Below are positions 1-6,066 of a stretch of DNA of 16,854 nucleotides, piece after piece. The stretch covers positions 1-16,854 of the forward strand of contig JANOPZ010000022.1 of the NCBI GenBank assembly GCA_031422195.1. The letters are read 5' to 3'. Both the position numbers and the translations under genes were made by a program. The DNA is from JALOTE01 sp031422195 (GTDB lineage: Bacteria; Pseudomonadota; Alphaproteobacteria; Rhizobiales; Rhizobiaceae). Numbering within the stretch: the first letter of the stretch is position 1; every line of letters begins with the position of its first letter. Below the pieces are notes generated by a model. That model was not told the origin of the DNA. It made no database searches and worked only from the letters and a program-made list of their open reading frames with translations.

Positions 1-398
1 AGTCATGTGGCTGTCTGCTTTATCAAATCTCCCATCCACATGACACAAGCCAACAATCACATCGATTGCGCATAATGATGAGCCTAAGGGGCCTTTGTTT
101 GCTTTTCCCATTGGGTCAAAACACGCTCAGGTTTATCTCTCAACCAATCAATAAGCGAACGTGTGATATGCGGCATTTCCTTGCTGAAAGCGTTGCACCG
201 CTGCCGATAATTGCAAGTTTAGACTTACGCATTTTGACCCATACATTCATCAGTGTGAGAGCCTGATGAGGATCGGGTGATCTGATGATCGTTCAAACGC
301 CCGTCATTGCGTTACAACCGGAGATAAGTTCCGGGCCTACATGGCCATAAGAGGGGCGGTATTTTTTTGAAAAAATAAGCTCGGAAATATAATTGAAG
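1..398. other. Left-end region without a convincing gene
   Basis: No open frame here has protein-like content of useful length. A 9-base inverted repeat (GTCATGTGG at 2-10 and CCACATGAC at 36-44, 25-base loop) lies at the very edge. A short GGCC-TACAT-GGCC hairpin (335-347) followed by a G-rich stretch and a run of seven T (362-368) could be a weak terminator for rightward transcription from outside the window. The same A/T-rich tract lies just downstream of the leftward esterase gene. A 30-codon leftward frame (84-176) has plausible amino acid composition but is too short to call. Confidence 0.4.
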
Positions 399-1460
399 TC
401 ATGCGCGGGATTTGAAGAAAAATCTTATCATCTCCGCGCTCGCATCTGGTCCCTTTGGGTCAGAGAAAGTTGCGCCAGCATTTCCACCCGACCATGCATG
501 GCCAAGCCCCTGAATGGTCCAATGTTCTGACACATGGGCCTTATTGGTATCCATCCAAATTGTGGCGTCATATTTGCGACCGTTTCGGCTGCCTGTTTTA
601 TTGGTTTTGGAGGCTTTAACTGAGGTGTCAGGCTTGGCATCGTCTGCAACGTGTTCGCCATTAAGAGGGTGAACCGTATTGTCGGCGGCGCCATGGAAAA
701 CAATCGTGCGAAGATTTTTCTGTGCTTGCCCGCTATTCTTGCGGCTGCCGCGCCCCGCCATCGCCGTGAGGGCAGAAGGTACGCTATAGGCCGCCCCATA
801 TGGCAGGCCCGAATGCACACCGATTGCTGAAAAAATATCCGGGTAAACCCGGCCAAGGATCACAGCCATCGCGCCGCCTGCCGATAAGCCACATACGAAA
901 GTGTTTTCACGATCGACTTTGTATTTCAGCATGGCTTGGTGCGCGATCGCTGCGAGAATTTCCGGCTCACCACCAACACGTTTTTGATCGACCTGCCTAA
1001 ACCAATTCCAACACGTTTGAGCGTTGTCGCCTTGCGATTGCTCAGGGTAAATTACGATAAAGCCATGGTGCTGAGCCAAGGCATTCATGCCAGTTGCGGC
1101 GGCAAAATCTTCAGCGTTTTGCGTGCAACCATGCAGCATCATCACAATGCCGGTTATGTTCTCAGTAGGGATTTTTGGCACGTAGGTGCGCACCAACCGG
1201 CTACCGCTTTTGCCCGTATAGGTTGACGCTAAAAATGTTGCAGTTGTTGTTTTAACGGGAGGCGTGCGAAAACGTGCTGCTGGCAATTTTGGTCTTTGGT
1301 CGGCACTTTTGGTCTTGAGCTTTTTTGCTTTGGTGACCTTGCCCAGAAAAAAGGGCACAAACAAGCCTTGCTGCCTTAACGTTTGCTTAACCAAGGTTTT
1401 GGCTGCACCTAAAGCGTGGAGTCCTAAAATGCGCGGCAAGCGCCGTTTCAGCTTGAACAT
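399..1460 (-). CDS. PHB-depolymerase-family esterase (alpha/beta hydrolase)
   Basis: This 353-residue protein has the signature of the polyhydroxybutyrate depolymerase/LpqC esterase family. The oxyanion segment LHGCTQNAEDF starts at residue 109. The nucleophile elbow is GLSAGGAM with Ser193. The likely acid is Asp260 in HGAADNTVHP, and the catalytic His321 lies in GLGHAWSGG. The family cleaves short-chain hydroxyalkanoate or other short acyl esters. The N-terminal 50 residues are very basic with no clear signal peptide, so an intracellular role such as mobilising stored PHB or oligomers is possible; the true substrate cannot be read from sequence. The ATG at 1460 is preceded by a GGAAAG ribosome-binding site. 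The gene stands alone, facing left. An imperfect EcfG-type promoter lies about 120 bases upstream (1580-1604). A residue 230-300 segment rich in Lys, Ser and Thr looks like a flexible insertion. Confidence 0.85.
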   Translation of the reverse strand: MFKLKRRLPRILGLHALGAAKTLVKQTLRQQGLFVPFFLGKVTKAKKLKTKSADQRPKLPAARFRTPPVKTTTATFLASTYTGKSGSRLVRTYVPKIPTENITGIVMMLHGCTQNAEDFAAATGMNALAQHHGFIVIYPEQSQGDNAQTCWNWFRQVDQKRVGGEPEILAAIAHQAMLKYKVDRENTFVCGLSAGGAMAVILGRVYPDIFSAIGVHSGLPYGAAYSVPSALTAMAGRGSRKNSGQAQKNLRTIVFHGAADNTVHPLNGEHVADDAKPDTSVKASKTNKTGSRNGRKYDATIWMDTNKAHVSEHWTIQGLGHAWSGGNAGATFSDPKGPDASAEMIRFFFKSRA

Positions 1461-1578
1461 TGGGGCTTTCCGGGCGGCAATCGTAAAATCGCCATTTTTT
1501 GATTTGCAAAGTTTTCAAGTCAGCGCGCAATGACACGAATTGGCGCTGTTTTAAGGCGCTAGCCACTCCTGCTTTACT

Positions 1579-1590
1579 AGACGCGCGTCT
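1579..1590. promoter_or_regulatory. 12-base perfect palindrome, possible operator
   Basis: AGACGCGCGTCT equals its own reverse complement. It overlaps the -10 element of the putative leftward promoter for the esterase, where a bound repressor could block transcription. No binding protein can be named. Confidence 0.3.
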
Positions 1591-1604
1591 CAATGAAATG
1601 TTCC
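1580..1604 (-). promoter_or_regulatory. Possible EcfG-type promoter, imperfect, for the esterase
   Basis: On the minus strand GGAAC (1604-1600) is followed after 16 bases by CGTC (1583-1580), one base off the EcfG consensus CGTT. The -10 element overlaps a perfect palindrome. The start codon is about 120 bases further on, unlike the short leaders of the exact sites in this window, so this is tentative. Confidence 0.3.
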
Positions 1605-1626
1605 ACTGCCAAAAAAATAACTCTTG

Positions 1627-1640
1627 AATGCAAATGCATT
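1627..1640. repeat. Short palindrome AATGCA-AA-TGCATT
   Basis: Two 6-base arms flank an AA centre in the non-coding region between the esterase and the ferritin-like gene. It could be a protein-binding site. A palindrome this size also occurs by chance in A/T-rich DNA. Confidence 0.2.
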
Positions 1641-1884
1641 TGGATGTTGCTTTTCAGCGCTATCCCATTTTACCTGAGGCTTGAAACCGCTTCAGCTTTA
1701 ATCTGGCCAATCTGAGCAAACTGAAGCCAGCCTTTCGGAAGTAGCGGGATTTGCGGAGCGCTTTTTGCATTACTAACCAGCTCAGAAAGCCATATTTGCG
1801 TGAATTTGGCCCGATCCAGTACTGCCATCGCGAGATGCGTATAAAAAATGGAAAGGCTTCCACAGCTATTTTTTACGATGAAAT

Positions 1885-1909
1885 GGAACCCATTTTGCAC
1901 AGCCGCGTT
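1885..1909 (+). promoter_or_regulatory. EcfG (general stress) promoter of the ferritin-like gene
   Basis: GGAAC (1885-1889), a 16-base spacer and CGTT (1906-1909) match the established alphaproteobacterial EcfG consensus exactly. The -10 element starts 39 bases before the ATG at 1945, leaving a leader of roughly 30 bases that contains the ribosome-binding site. DUF892 proteins are commonly stress-induced, which fits. With no obvious terminator after 2448, this promoter may also feed the CtaG-b561 genes. Confidence 0.75.
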
Positions 1910-1944
1910 TCAACTTTAATCTGCAACGCTACGAGGAAAAGACG

Positions 1945-2448
1945 ATGGCTAAGGCAAAAACATTAGACAACCTGTTTCATGACACCTTGAAGGATATTTA
2001 TTACGCAGAACGAAAAGTTCTGAAAGCGTTGCCAAAAATGCACCGTGCCGCGCAATCTGCTGAACTTAAGACCGCCTTTGAAAAACATATTGACCAAACC
2101 GAAGGGCAAATTCAGCGCTTGGAGCAAGTGTTTGAATTAATGGGCAGGCGGCCTCAAGCTAAAGTTTGTGATGCTATCGAAGGCATACTTTCAGAAGGCG
2201 AAAGCATTATGGAAGATTATGCCGGGTGTGACGCCTTGGATGCCGGCCTAATCGCGTCGGCTCAAGCTGTGGAACACTATGAGATTACGCGCTATGGCAC
2301 CTTGCGCCGTTGGGCCAGAGAGCTTGGCATGACCGATGCAGCCGACCTTTTAGGCCAAAGCCTTGAGGAAGAAGCCGCGACTGATGAGGCTTTAACCCAA
2401 ATTGCCGAGAGTTCGGTTAACCAAAAAGCCATTGGCGACAGGGCTTAA
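1945..2448 (+). CDS. Ferritin-like stress protein, YciE/YciF (DUF892) family
   Basis: The 167 residues fit the DUF892 family, small helical ferritin-like proteins linked to stress responses. The N-terminal signature LDNLFHDTLKDIYYAERKVL (residues 7-26) begins helix A. Potential di-metal ligands recur with ferritin-like spacing: Glu22, His48 and Glu53, then Glu110, His111 and Glu113 in the QAVEHYEI segment, and Glu141-143 in the last helix. There is no signal peptide, so the protein is cytoplasmic. A strong ribosome-binding site (GAGGAAAAG) precedes the ATG. Transcription is expected from the exact EcfG promoter at 1885-1909. The biochemical activity of this family is not settled; iron or redox protection is inferred from the fold. 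Confidence 0.9.
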   Translation: MAKAKTLDNLFHDTLKDIYYAERKVLKALPKMHRAAQSAELKTAFEKHIDQTEGQIQRLEQVFELMGRRPQAKVCDAIEGILSEGESIMEDYAGCDALDAGLIASAQAVEHYEITRYGTLRRWARELGMTDAADLLGQSLEEEAATDEALTQIAESSVNQKAIGDRA

Positions 2449-2570
2449 GCTAACGGATGCTTTTCTACCAAACCGCTCACGCATCGATGAGTGCAATTTC
2501 CAAACATTGCTTACGAGGTGCAATAAGGGTCGCTCTTTATCACAACCGCTGGCGTAGAAATTGAAAACAA

Positions 2571-3323
2571 ATGAATTCAGTTGCAAGCCCAAGCCCGTAT
2601 TGTGGCACTGCACCGCTTCCAGGCGAATTGTTAGCGCGCTGGAACAGCGACCCTGTGGTCATTACGCTTCTTGTGTTTGCAATGTTCACTGTTGTGATCT
2701 TGAATTGGCTGAAGCCTAACGTTTTCAAACGTAAATTAGCCATCGCTGCCGTGTTGGCGCTGGCTTTTTTGCTATTCATCTCGCCATTTTGTGCCCTATC
2801 TTCGGCACTGTTTTCTGTTCGTGTGCTGCATCATATCATTCTGACCGGCATTGCTGCGCCACTTTTGGTCTTTTCTTTTGCAACGCCAAACCCACCGGGC
2901 ATTCAACTTGGTCCTGCCGCTGCGGCTGCACACGCAGTCATTTTTTGGTTTTGGCATATGCCACCGGTTTATGAAGCTGCGCTCGCAAGTAGCTTTGTTT
3001 ACTGGGTGATGCAGACCTCATTATTCGGCAGTGCGGCGCTTCTGTGGTTTGGTGTCAGGACAGCGTCAAAGCCAATAGCCATTTTGATTCTGTTGGCAAC
3101 CATGGTGCAAATGGGCCTATTAGGCGCACTGCTGACCTTTGCGCCTTCACCGCTTTATGCCTCCCATCTTCTGACCACAGATGCTTGGGGCTTATCGGCA
3201 TTAACCGATCAACAATTGGCTGGCATGGTGATGTGGAATGGTGGATCTGCCGTTTATTTGGTTGCTGCACTGGCGTGTTTATACAGACTTGTGGTGCGCC
3301 AAACGGTATCCCGGCAATGCTGA
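2571..3323 (+). CDS. ctaG: caa3-type cytochrome c oxidase assembly protein, CtaG family
   Basis: This 250-residue multi-pass membrane protein matches the caa3_CtaG family, needed for caa3 oxidase biogenesis in Bacillus and not to be confused with Cox11, which shares the symbol. Family-typical features are the YCGTAPLPGELLARWNSDP start, a helix with LHHIILTGIAAPLL (residues about 84-97), FWHMPPVYEAAL in mid-protein, and LTDQQLAGMVMWNGG near the end. The His residues could bind copper. About six to seven hydrophobic helices are visible. There is no good ribosome-binding site, but the N-terminus fits the family, so the start is accepted. The stop overlaps the next gene's start (ATGCTGA), implying translational coupling. 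The partner oxidase is encoded at 5134-8600. Confidence 0.85.
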   Translation: MNSVASPSPYCGTAPLPGELLARWNSDPVVITLLVFAMFTVVILNWLKPNVFKRKLAIAAVLALAFLLFISPFCALSSALFSVRVLHHIILTGIAAPLLVFSFATPNPPGIQLGPAAAAAHAVIFWFWHMPPVYEAALASSFVYWVMQTSLFGSAALLWFGVRTASKPIAILILLATMVQMGLLGALLTFAPSPLYASHLLTTDAWGLSALTDQQLAGMVMWNGGSAVYLVAALACLYRLVVRQTVSRQC

Positions 3324-4027
3324 CCAAGATTAAAGCCTGGGCAGAAACCCATACCTCCAAAAAACGCTACTCACCGGTTGGAGTTGCATTTCATTGGGGG
3401 ATGGCGCTGGTTATCGCTTTGATGCTTTGGCTTGGTTGGAGGATGGGCCGCATCGATGTCGGCGGGGCAAAACTTGATGCATTTCAGCTCCATATGATTA
3501 TTGGCCTTGTTACGCTTATCTTGGCAGCACTGCGGCTATCTTGGCGGCTTGTTATCCCAGGTCCTGTTAATGATGCTGATAATCTTGGCATTCAAACTAA
3601 GATTGCCCGCGTCATCCATGGCTTGTTTTACATCTGCTTTGTTGGCCTGCCGGTAAGCGGTTGGCTGACCTGGTCTGCATTTGCAGGCAATGAGCAGCTC
3701 AATTTGGGGCTCATTACGATTCCTGCTTTTCCGTTTGATAAATTTGCGTTCGAGAAAAAAAGTCAAATATTATATTGGGCCGGAAGCCTGCATTATGTTT
3801 TAATTTGGGTTCTTATCATCATTATTCCTGCGCACGCCGGGGCCGCATTAAAACACCATTTTTGGGACCGGCATGATGTGCTGATCGGGATGCTGCCGAT
3901 TTTGGCGCTAGATGAGAAACTGGTGGAGAAAGACACGTCAAAAACTACGGCACTTAAAGCGAGGCCGCGTAAACAGATAGTTGCTCAATCTCAGAAAGTG
4001 TCAAAGCCTGTGAAATCACCTGCATAG
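3317..4027 (+). CDS. Cytochrome b561 family membrane protein
   Basis: The 236-residue product starts at the ATG inside ATGCTGA, overlapping the CtaG stop by 7 bases. The same frame is open from 3044, but that upstream part is a shadow of ctaG. The protein is a four-helix di-haem b carrier of the bacterial b561 (CybB-like) type: KRYSPVGVAFHW with His26 opens helix 1, His59 lies in LHMIIGL, His101 in helix 3, His159 in SLHYVLIW and His173 in PAHAGAALKHHFW. Such proteins move electrons between the quinone pool and periplasmic partners. A basic, Lys-rich tail follows residue 200. Its last 74 bases overlap the 3' end of the opposing cytochrome c gene. It probably serves the neighbouring cytochromes, an inference from position. 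Confidence 0.88.
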   Translation: MLTKIKAWAETHTSKKRYSPVGVAFHWGMALVIALMLWLGWRMGRIDVGGAKLDAFQLHMIIGLVTLILAALRLSWRLVIPGPVNDADNLGIQTKIARVIHGLFYICFVGLPVSGWLTWSAFAGNEQLNLGLITIPAFPFDKFAFEKKSQILYWAGSLHYVLIWVLIIIIPAHAGAALKHHFWDRHDVLIGMLPILALDEKLVEKDTSKTTALKARPRKQIVAQSQKVSKPVKSPA

Positions 4028-4670
4028 CGTGGCTGGGGTCATTTTGCCGGTCACCGCGTTTCCAAGCCAACAACTGATCGGCAAGATAAGGCGCTGGCTG
4101 GCCAGCGAGGCGCGGATTGGCAGCGCCCATTCCTTCACCATTTCGGCCATGGCACTGCGCACAGGCTGCGATGTCACGCGCTGCATCGCCGTTTTGATAA
4201 AGTGCATTTGCCATCGCGTCGGCACCGGCTGGCGCATAAATTGGCAAAGGCAAATTTGAATAATATTGCGAAACTGCTGCGCGTTCGCGCGGTTCTAGGA
4301 TCGAAACAATATCCGACATGGCAGTGTGCCGCCGTCTCCCGTTTGCATAATCGTCTAGTTGCCGGTGCAAATAACCTTGATCCAAACCGGCCAAAGCGGG
4401 CGCGCTTTGGCTTGGTTTCTCCATGCCCTCGCCATCCAAGCCATGGCATGAAAAACAAGCCCGGGTGACACCGCCACTCCCGCCGCCCATTGCGATTACT
4501 TCGCCATATAGGCTTGAACCCGGTAACCCTTCCATTGCGAATCCATTCACTGCCGTTTCAGTGTCACGTTCAGTTTTATGACATGCCGTCAGCGTTATAG
4601 CGGCGAGCGCTATCAGGGCATAGCGCAAATGATTGGCGCAAAGAGGATTGAAGGCTCGATTTTTAAACAT
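3954..4670 (-). CDS. Di-haem cytochrome c4-like lipoprotein
   Basis: The 238-residue protein has a lipoprotein signal (basic start, hydrophobic stretch, lipobox LTAC with Cys30) and two cytochrome c domains. The first haem site is CFSCH (Cys72, Cys75, His76) with likely axial Met118 in HTAMSD. The second is CAQCH (Cys170, Cys173, His174) with likely axial Met216 in SHAMQV. The duplicated layout resembles cytochrome c4, a membrane-anchored electron donor to haem-copper oxidases. The frame is open to a TTG at 4760, but the ATG at 4670 places the signal peptide correctly. That ATG has no ribosome-binding site and lies 8 bases past the -10 of a bidirectional EcfG promoter, so the mRNA may be leaderless. 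Its 3' end overlaps the b561 gene convergently. Confidence 0.87.
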   Translation of the reverse strand: MFKNRAFNPLCANHLRYALIALAAITLTACHKTERDTETAVNGFAMEGLPGSSLYGEVIAMGGGSGGVTRACFSCHGLDGEGMEKPSQSAPALAGLDQGYLHRQLDDYANGRRRHTAMSDIVSILEPRERAAVSQYYSNLPLPIYAPAGADAMANALYQNGDAARDIAACAQCHGRNGEGMGAANPRLAGQPAPYLADQLLAWKRGDRQNDPSHAMQVISQALTLSEIEQLSVYAASL

Positions 4671-4675
4671 GAAAG

Positions 4676-4702
4676 GGAACGATATTGCCCGCCCTTCGTT
4701 CC
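4676..4702. promoter_or_regulatory. Symmetric bidirectional EcfG promoter
   Basis: The ends GGAACG (4676-4681) and CGTTCC (4697-4702) are reverse complements, so an exact GGAAC-N16-CGTT reads on both strands. Rightward, the -10 is 4697-4700 and the oxidase operon starts 42 bases from the first base of that element, at 4739. Leftward, the -10 is 4681-4678 and the cytochrome ATG is at 4670-4668, about where transcription would begin. One element can thus couple the di-haem cytochrome to the oxidase operon. Confidence 0.75.
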
Positions 4703-4738
4703 ATCTGGTGTTAAACAAATACAATCGGGCAACATCTG

Positions 4739-5134
4739 ATGGCCAGTTGGCAAAAGGCAAATGGCGTATCGCTGATTTTGGCCCTGCTATTGATAGCGGG
4801 ATGCACAGAGGTTTCTAACAATCAGAATTCCGCTGACGATAATAGTGGCAGTTATTCTGGTTTGGTTGCCATTGAAGCGCTTGGTTGCGGGGCGTGTCAC
4901 CGCATCCCCGGTATCTCATGGCCGCAGTCGGATGTAGGGCCGGCGCTAAATCACTACGGTGATAGAGGTTTTATCGCCGGCGTAATGCCAAACACAGCCC
5001 AGAACTTGGCGGCCTTTATTCAAAACTCAACAAGATACATTCCAAACGGTGCCATGCCGCCAATACCAATGACGGAAAGCCAAGCCGCTGACATTTCGGC
5101 TTATCTTCTCTCGCTGCAGACAGCAGGTTCGTGA
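4739..5134 (+). CDS. Mono-haem cytochrome c lipoprotein
   Basis: The 131-residue protein has a lipoprotein signal ending in the lipobox IAGC (Cys22), then a low-complexity Asn/Ser/Asp linker, then one class I cytochrome c domain. The haem site is CGACH (Cys50, Cys53, His54). The likely axial ligand is Met106 in NGAMPPIP, and the fold closes with SQAADISAYLLSL. It is therefore a membrane-anchored periplasmic electron carrier. It is the first gene of the oxidase operon behind the EcfG promoter at 4676-4702. Its TGA overlaps the following ATG (TGATG), typical of coupled translation. A subunit-like role next to the oxidase, or delivery of electrons to the subunit II haem domain, is inferred from position. 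Confidence 0.87.
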   Translation: MASWQKANGVSLILALLLIAGCTEVSNNQNSADDNSGSYSGLVAIEALGCGACHRIPGISWPQSDVGPALNHYGDRGFIAGVMPNTAQNLAAFIQNSTRYIPNGAMPPIPMTESQAADISAYLLSLQTAGS

Positions 5135-6066
5135 TGGAGTGGCCCGCTGTCCTTTCACCTGCAGGGCCAAACGCAGCCCAAATAGCGCAACTTTTTTGGA
5201 TTTTAATCTTCGTTATCAGCTTAGTCATGGCAGTTGTTTGTGTAGGATTGGCCGCCGCGCTGTTTGGCAGTGCGCGCGTAAGGGCAATACTAACCGATAA
5301 AAGAACAATTCTAAGTGCGGGGCTCGGAGTGCCAGCTCTGATCTTGACTGTCCTACTGACCTACAGCCTAATTCTGACGCGCAATCTGTCTTCACCAAAC
5401 GGGCCTGATTTTATGCGCGTTAGGGTGACGGGTGAGATGTGGTGGTGGCGCATCGCTTATCTCGACAACAACGGCAATATAACCCTTAGCGATGCCAATG
5501 AACTGCATATCCCAGTGGGGAAGACTGTCGCCATAGAGCTTGATTCTGCTGATGTTATTCACAGCTTTTGGGTGCCTCAACTTGCGGGCAAGGAAGATAT
5601 GATCCCCGGGCGACGAAATATCCTGCGCCTGTCAGCAGATAAGGCCGGTGTTTACGCAGGCCAATGCGCAGAGTTTTGCGGAGGGCCGCATGCACTCATG
5701 GGCTTGACCGTGATTGCACACAGCCCGGAAGCATTTGATGACTGGCAGCGTGGACGTTTGATAGCACCAATTGCCCCGCAAAATGAGTTGGCCATAAAGG
5801 GCGCCGATTTGTTTCTGAAAAGCGGATGCGCCGCATGTCACATTGTGCGCGGTACCGCCGCCAATGGCCAAGCCGGGCCTGATCTGACCTTCGTGGGTGC
5901 CCGGCTAAAACTGGGGGCAGGGATATTACCGAATAATCGCGGAACTCTTGCTGGCTGGGTTGCCGATAGCCAAGCAATTAAACCCGGCAACCGAATGCCG
6001 TCGTATCCGATGCTGCTTCCCGCTGAGTTGCAGGCAATTGCCGCTTATTTGGAGCAATTGCGGTGA
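5134..6066 (+). CDS. coxB: Cytochrome c oxidase subunit II with fused cytochrome c domain (caa3 type)
   Basis: The 310-residue protein joins subunit II to a C-terminal cytochrome c. Two transmembrane helices (about 17-45 and 60-82) lead into a cupredoxin domain. The electron-entry aromatic cluster WWWRIAY is at 103-109. CuA ligands are complete: His143 (HSFWVP), then Cys178, Glu180, Cys182, His186 and Met189 in GQCAEFCGGPHALM. The fused domain has CAACH (Cys232, Cys235, His236) and a likely axial Met288 in NRMPSYPM. This arrangement defines caa3-type oxidases, which take electrons through their own haem c. I prefer the ATG at 5134 (overlapping the previous TGA) over the GTG at 5131; AGCAGG at 5122-5127 is a reasonable ribosome-binding site. 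It overlaps the next gene by 4 bases. Confidence 0.95.
   Translation: MEWPAVLSPAGPNAAQIAQLFWILIFVISLVMAVVCVGLAAALFGSARVRAILTDKRTILSAGLGVPALILTVLLTYSLILTRNLSSPNGPDFMRVRVTGEMWWWRIAYLDNNGNITLSDANELHIPVGKTVAIELDSADVIHSFWVPQLAGKEDMIPGRRNILRLSADKAGVYAGQCAEFCGGPHALMGLTVIAHSPEAFDDWQRGRLIAPIAPQNELAIKGADLFLKSGCAACHIVRGTAANGQAGPDLTFVGARLKLGAGILPNNRGTLAGWVADSQAIKPGNRMPSYPMLLPAELQAIAAYLEQLR

Larger units (their letters stand above)
1461..1944. other. Long intergenic regulatory region between divergent genes
   Basis: This 484-base stretch separates the leftward esterase from the rightward ferritin-like gene. The frames in it are short, overlap each other on both strands and match no family I recognise, so I treat it as non-coding. 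It contains an EcfG-like promoter facing left (1580-1604), a perfect 12-base palindrome (1579-1590), a palindrome of two 6-base arms, AATGCA and TGCATT (1627-1640), and an exact EcfG promoter facing right (1885-1909). A decayed gene remnant around 1670-1900 cannot be excluded. Confidence 0.5.

Noticed and set aside
84..176. A 30-codon leftward frame starting MPHITRSLIDWLRDKP
   Set aside because: Composition looks protein-like, but it is very short, the AAGGAA motif touches the ATG instead of sitting 5-9 bases away, and no family is recognisable.
311..332. Leftward GGAAC with a 16-base spacer near position 330
   Set aside because: The -10 position reads CGCA, two bases off CGTT, and no gene starts shortly downstream on that strand.
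1660..1966. Overlapping small frames of 67-76 residues on both strands in the long intergenic region
   Set aside because: They overlap one another, have no good ribosome-binding sites and no recognisable motif. At most this is a decayed remnant.
3044..3316. Upstream extension of the cytochrome b561 frame into ctaG
   Set aside because: The extra 91 residues are an out-of-frame reading of ctaG; the family N-terminus begins at the ATG at 3317.
4671..4760. Upstream TTG start for the di-haem cytochrome c (frame open to 4760)
   Set aside because: It would add 30 residues ahead of the lipoprotein signal and run across the oxidase promoter and the first codons of the opposite gene.
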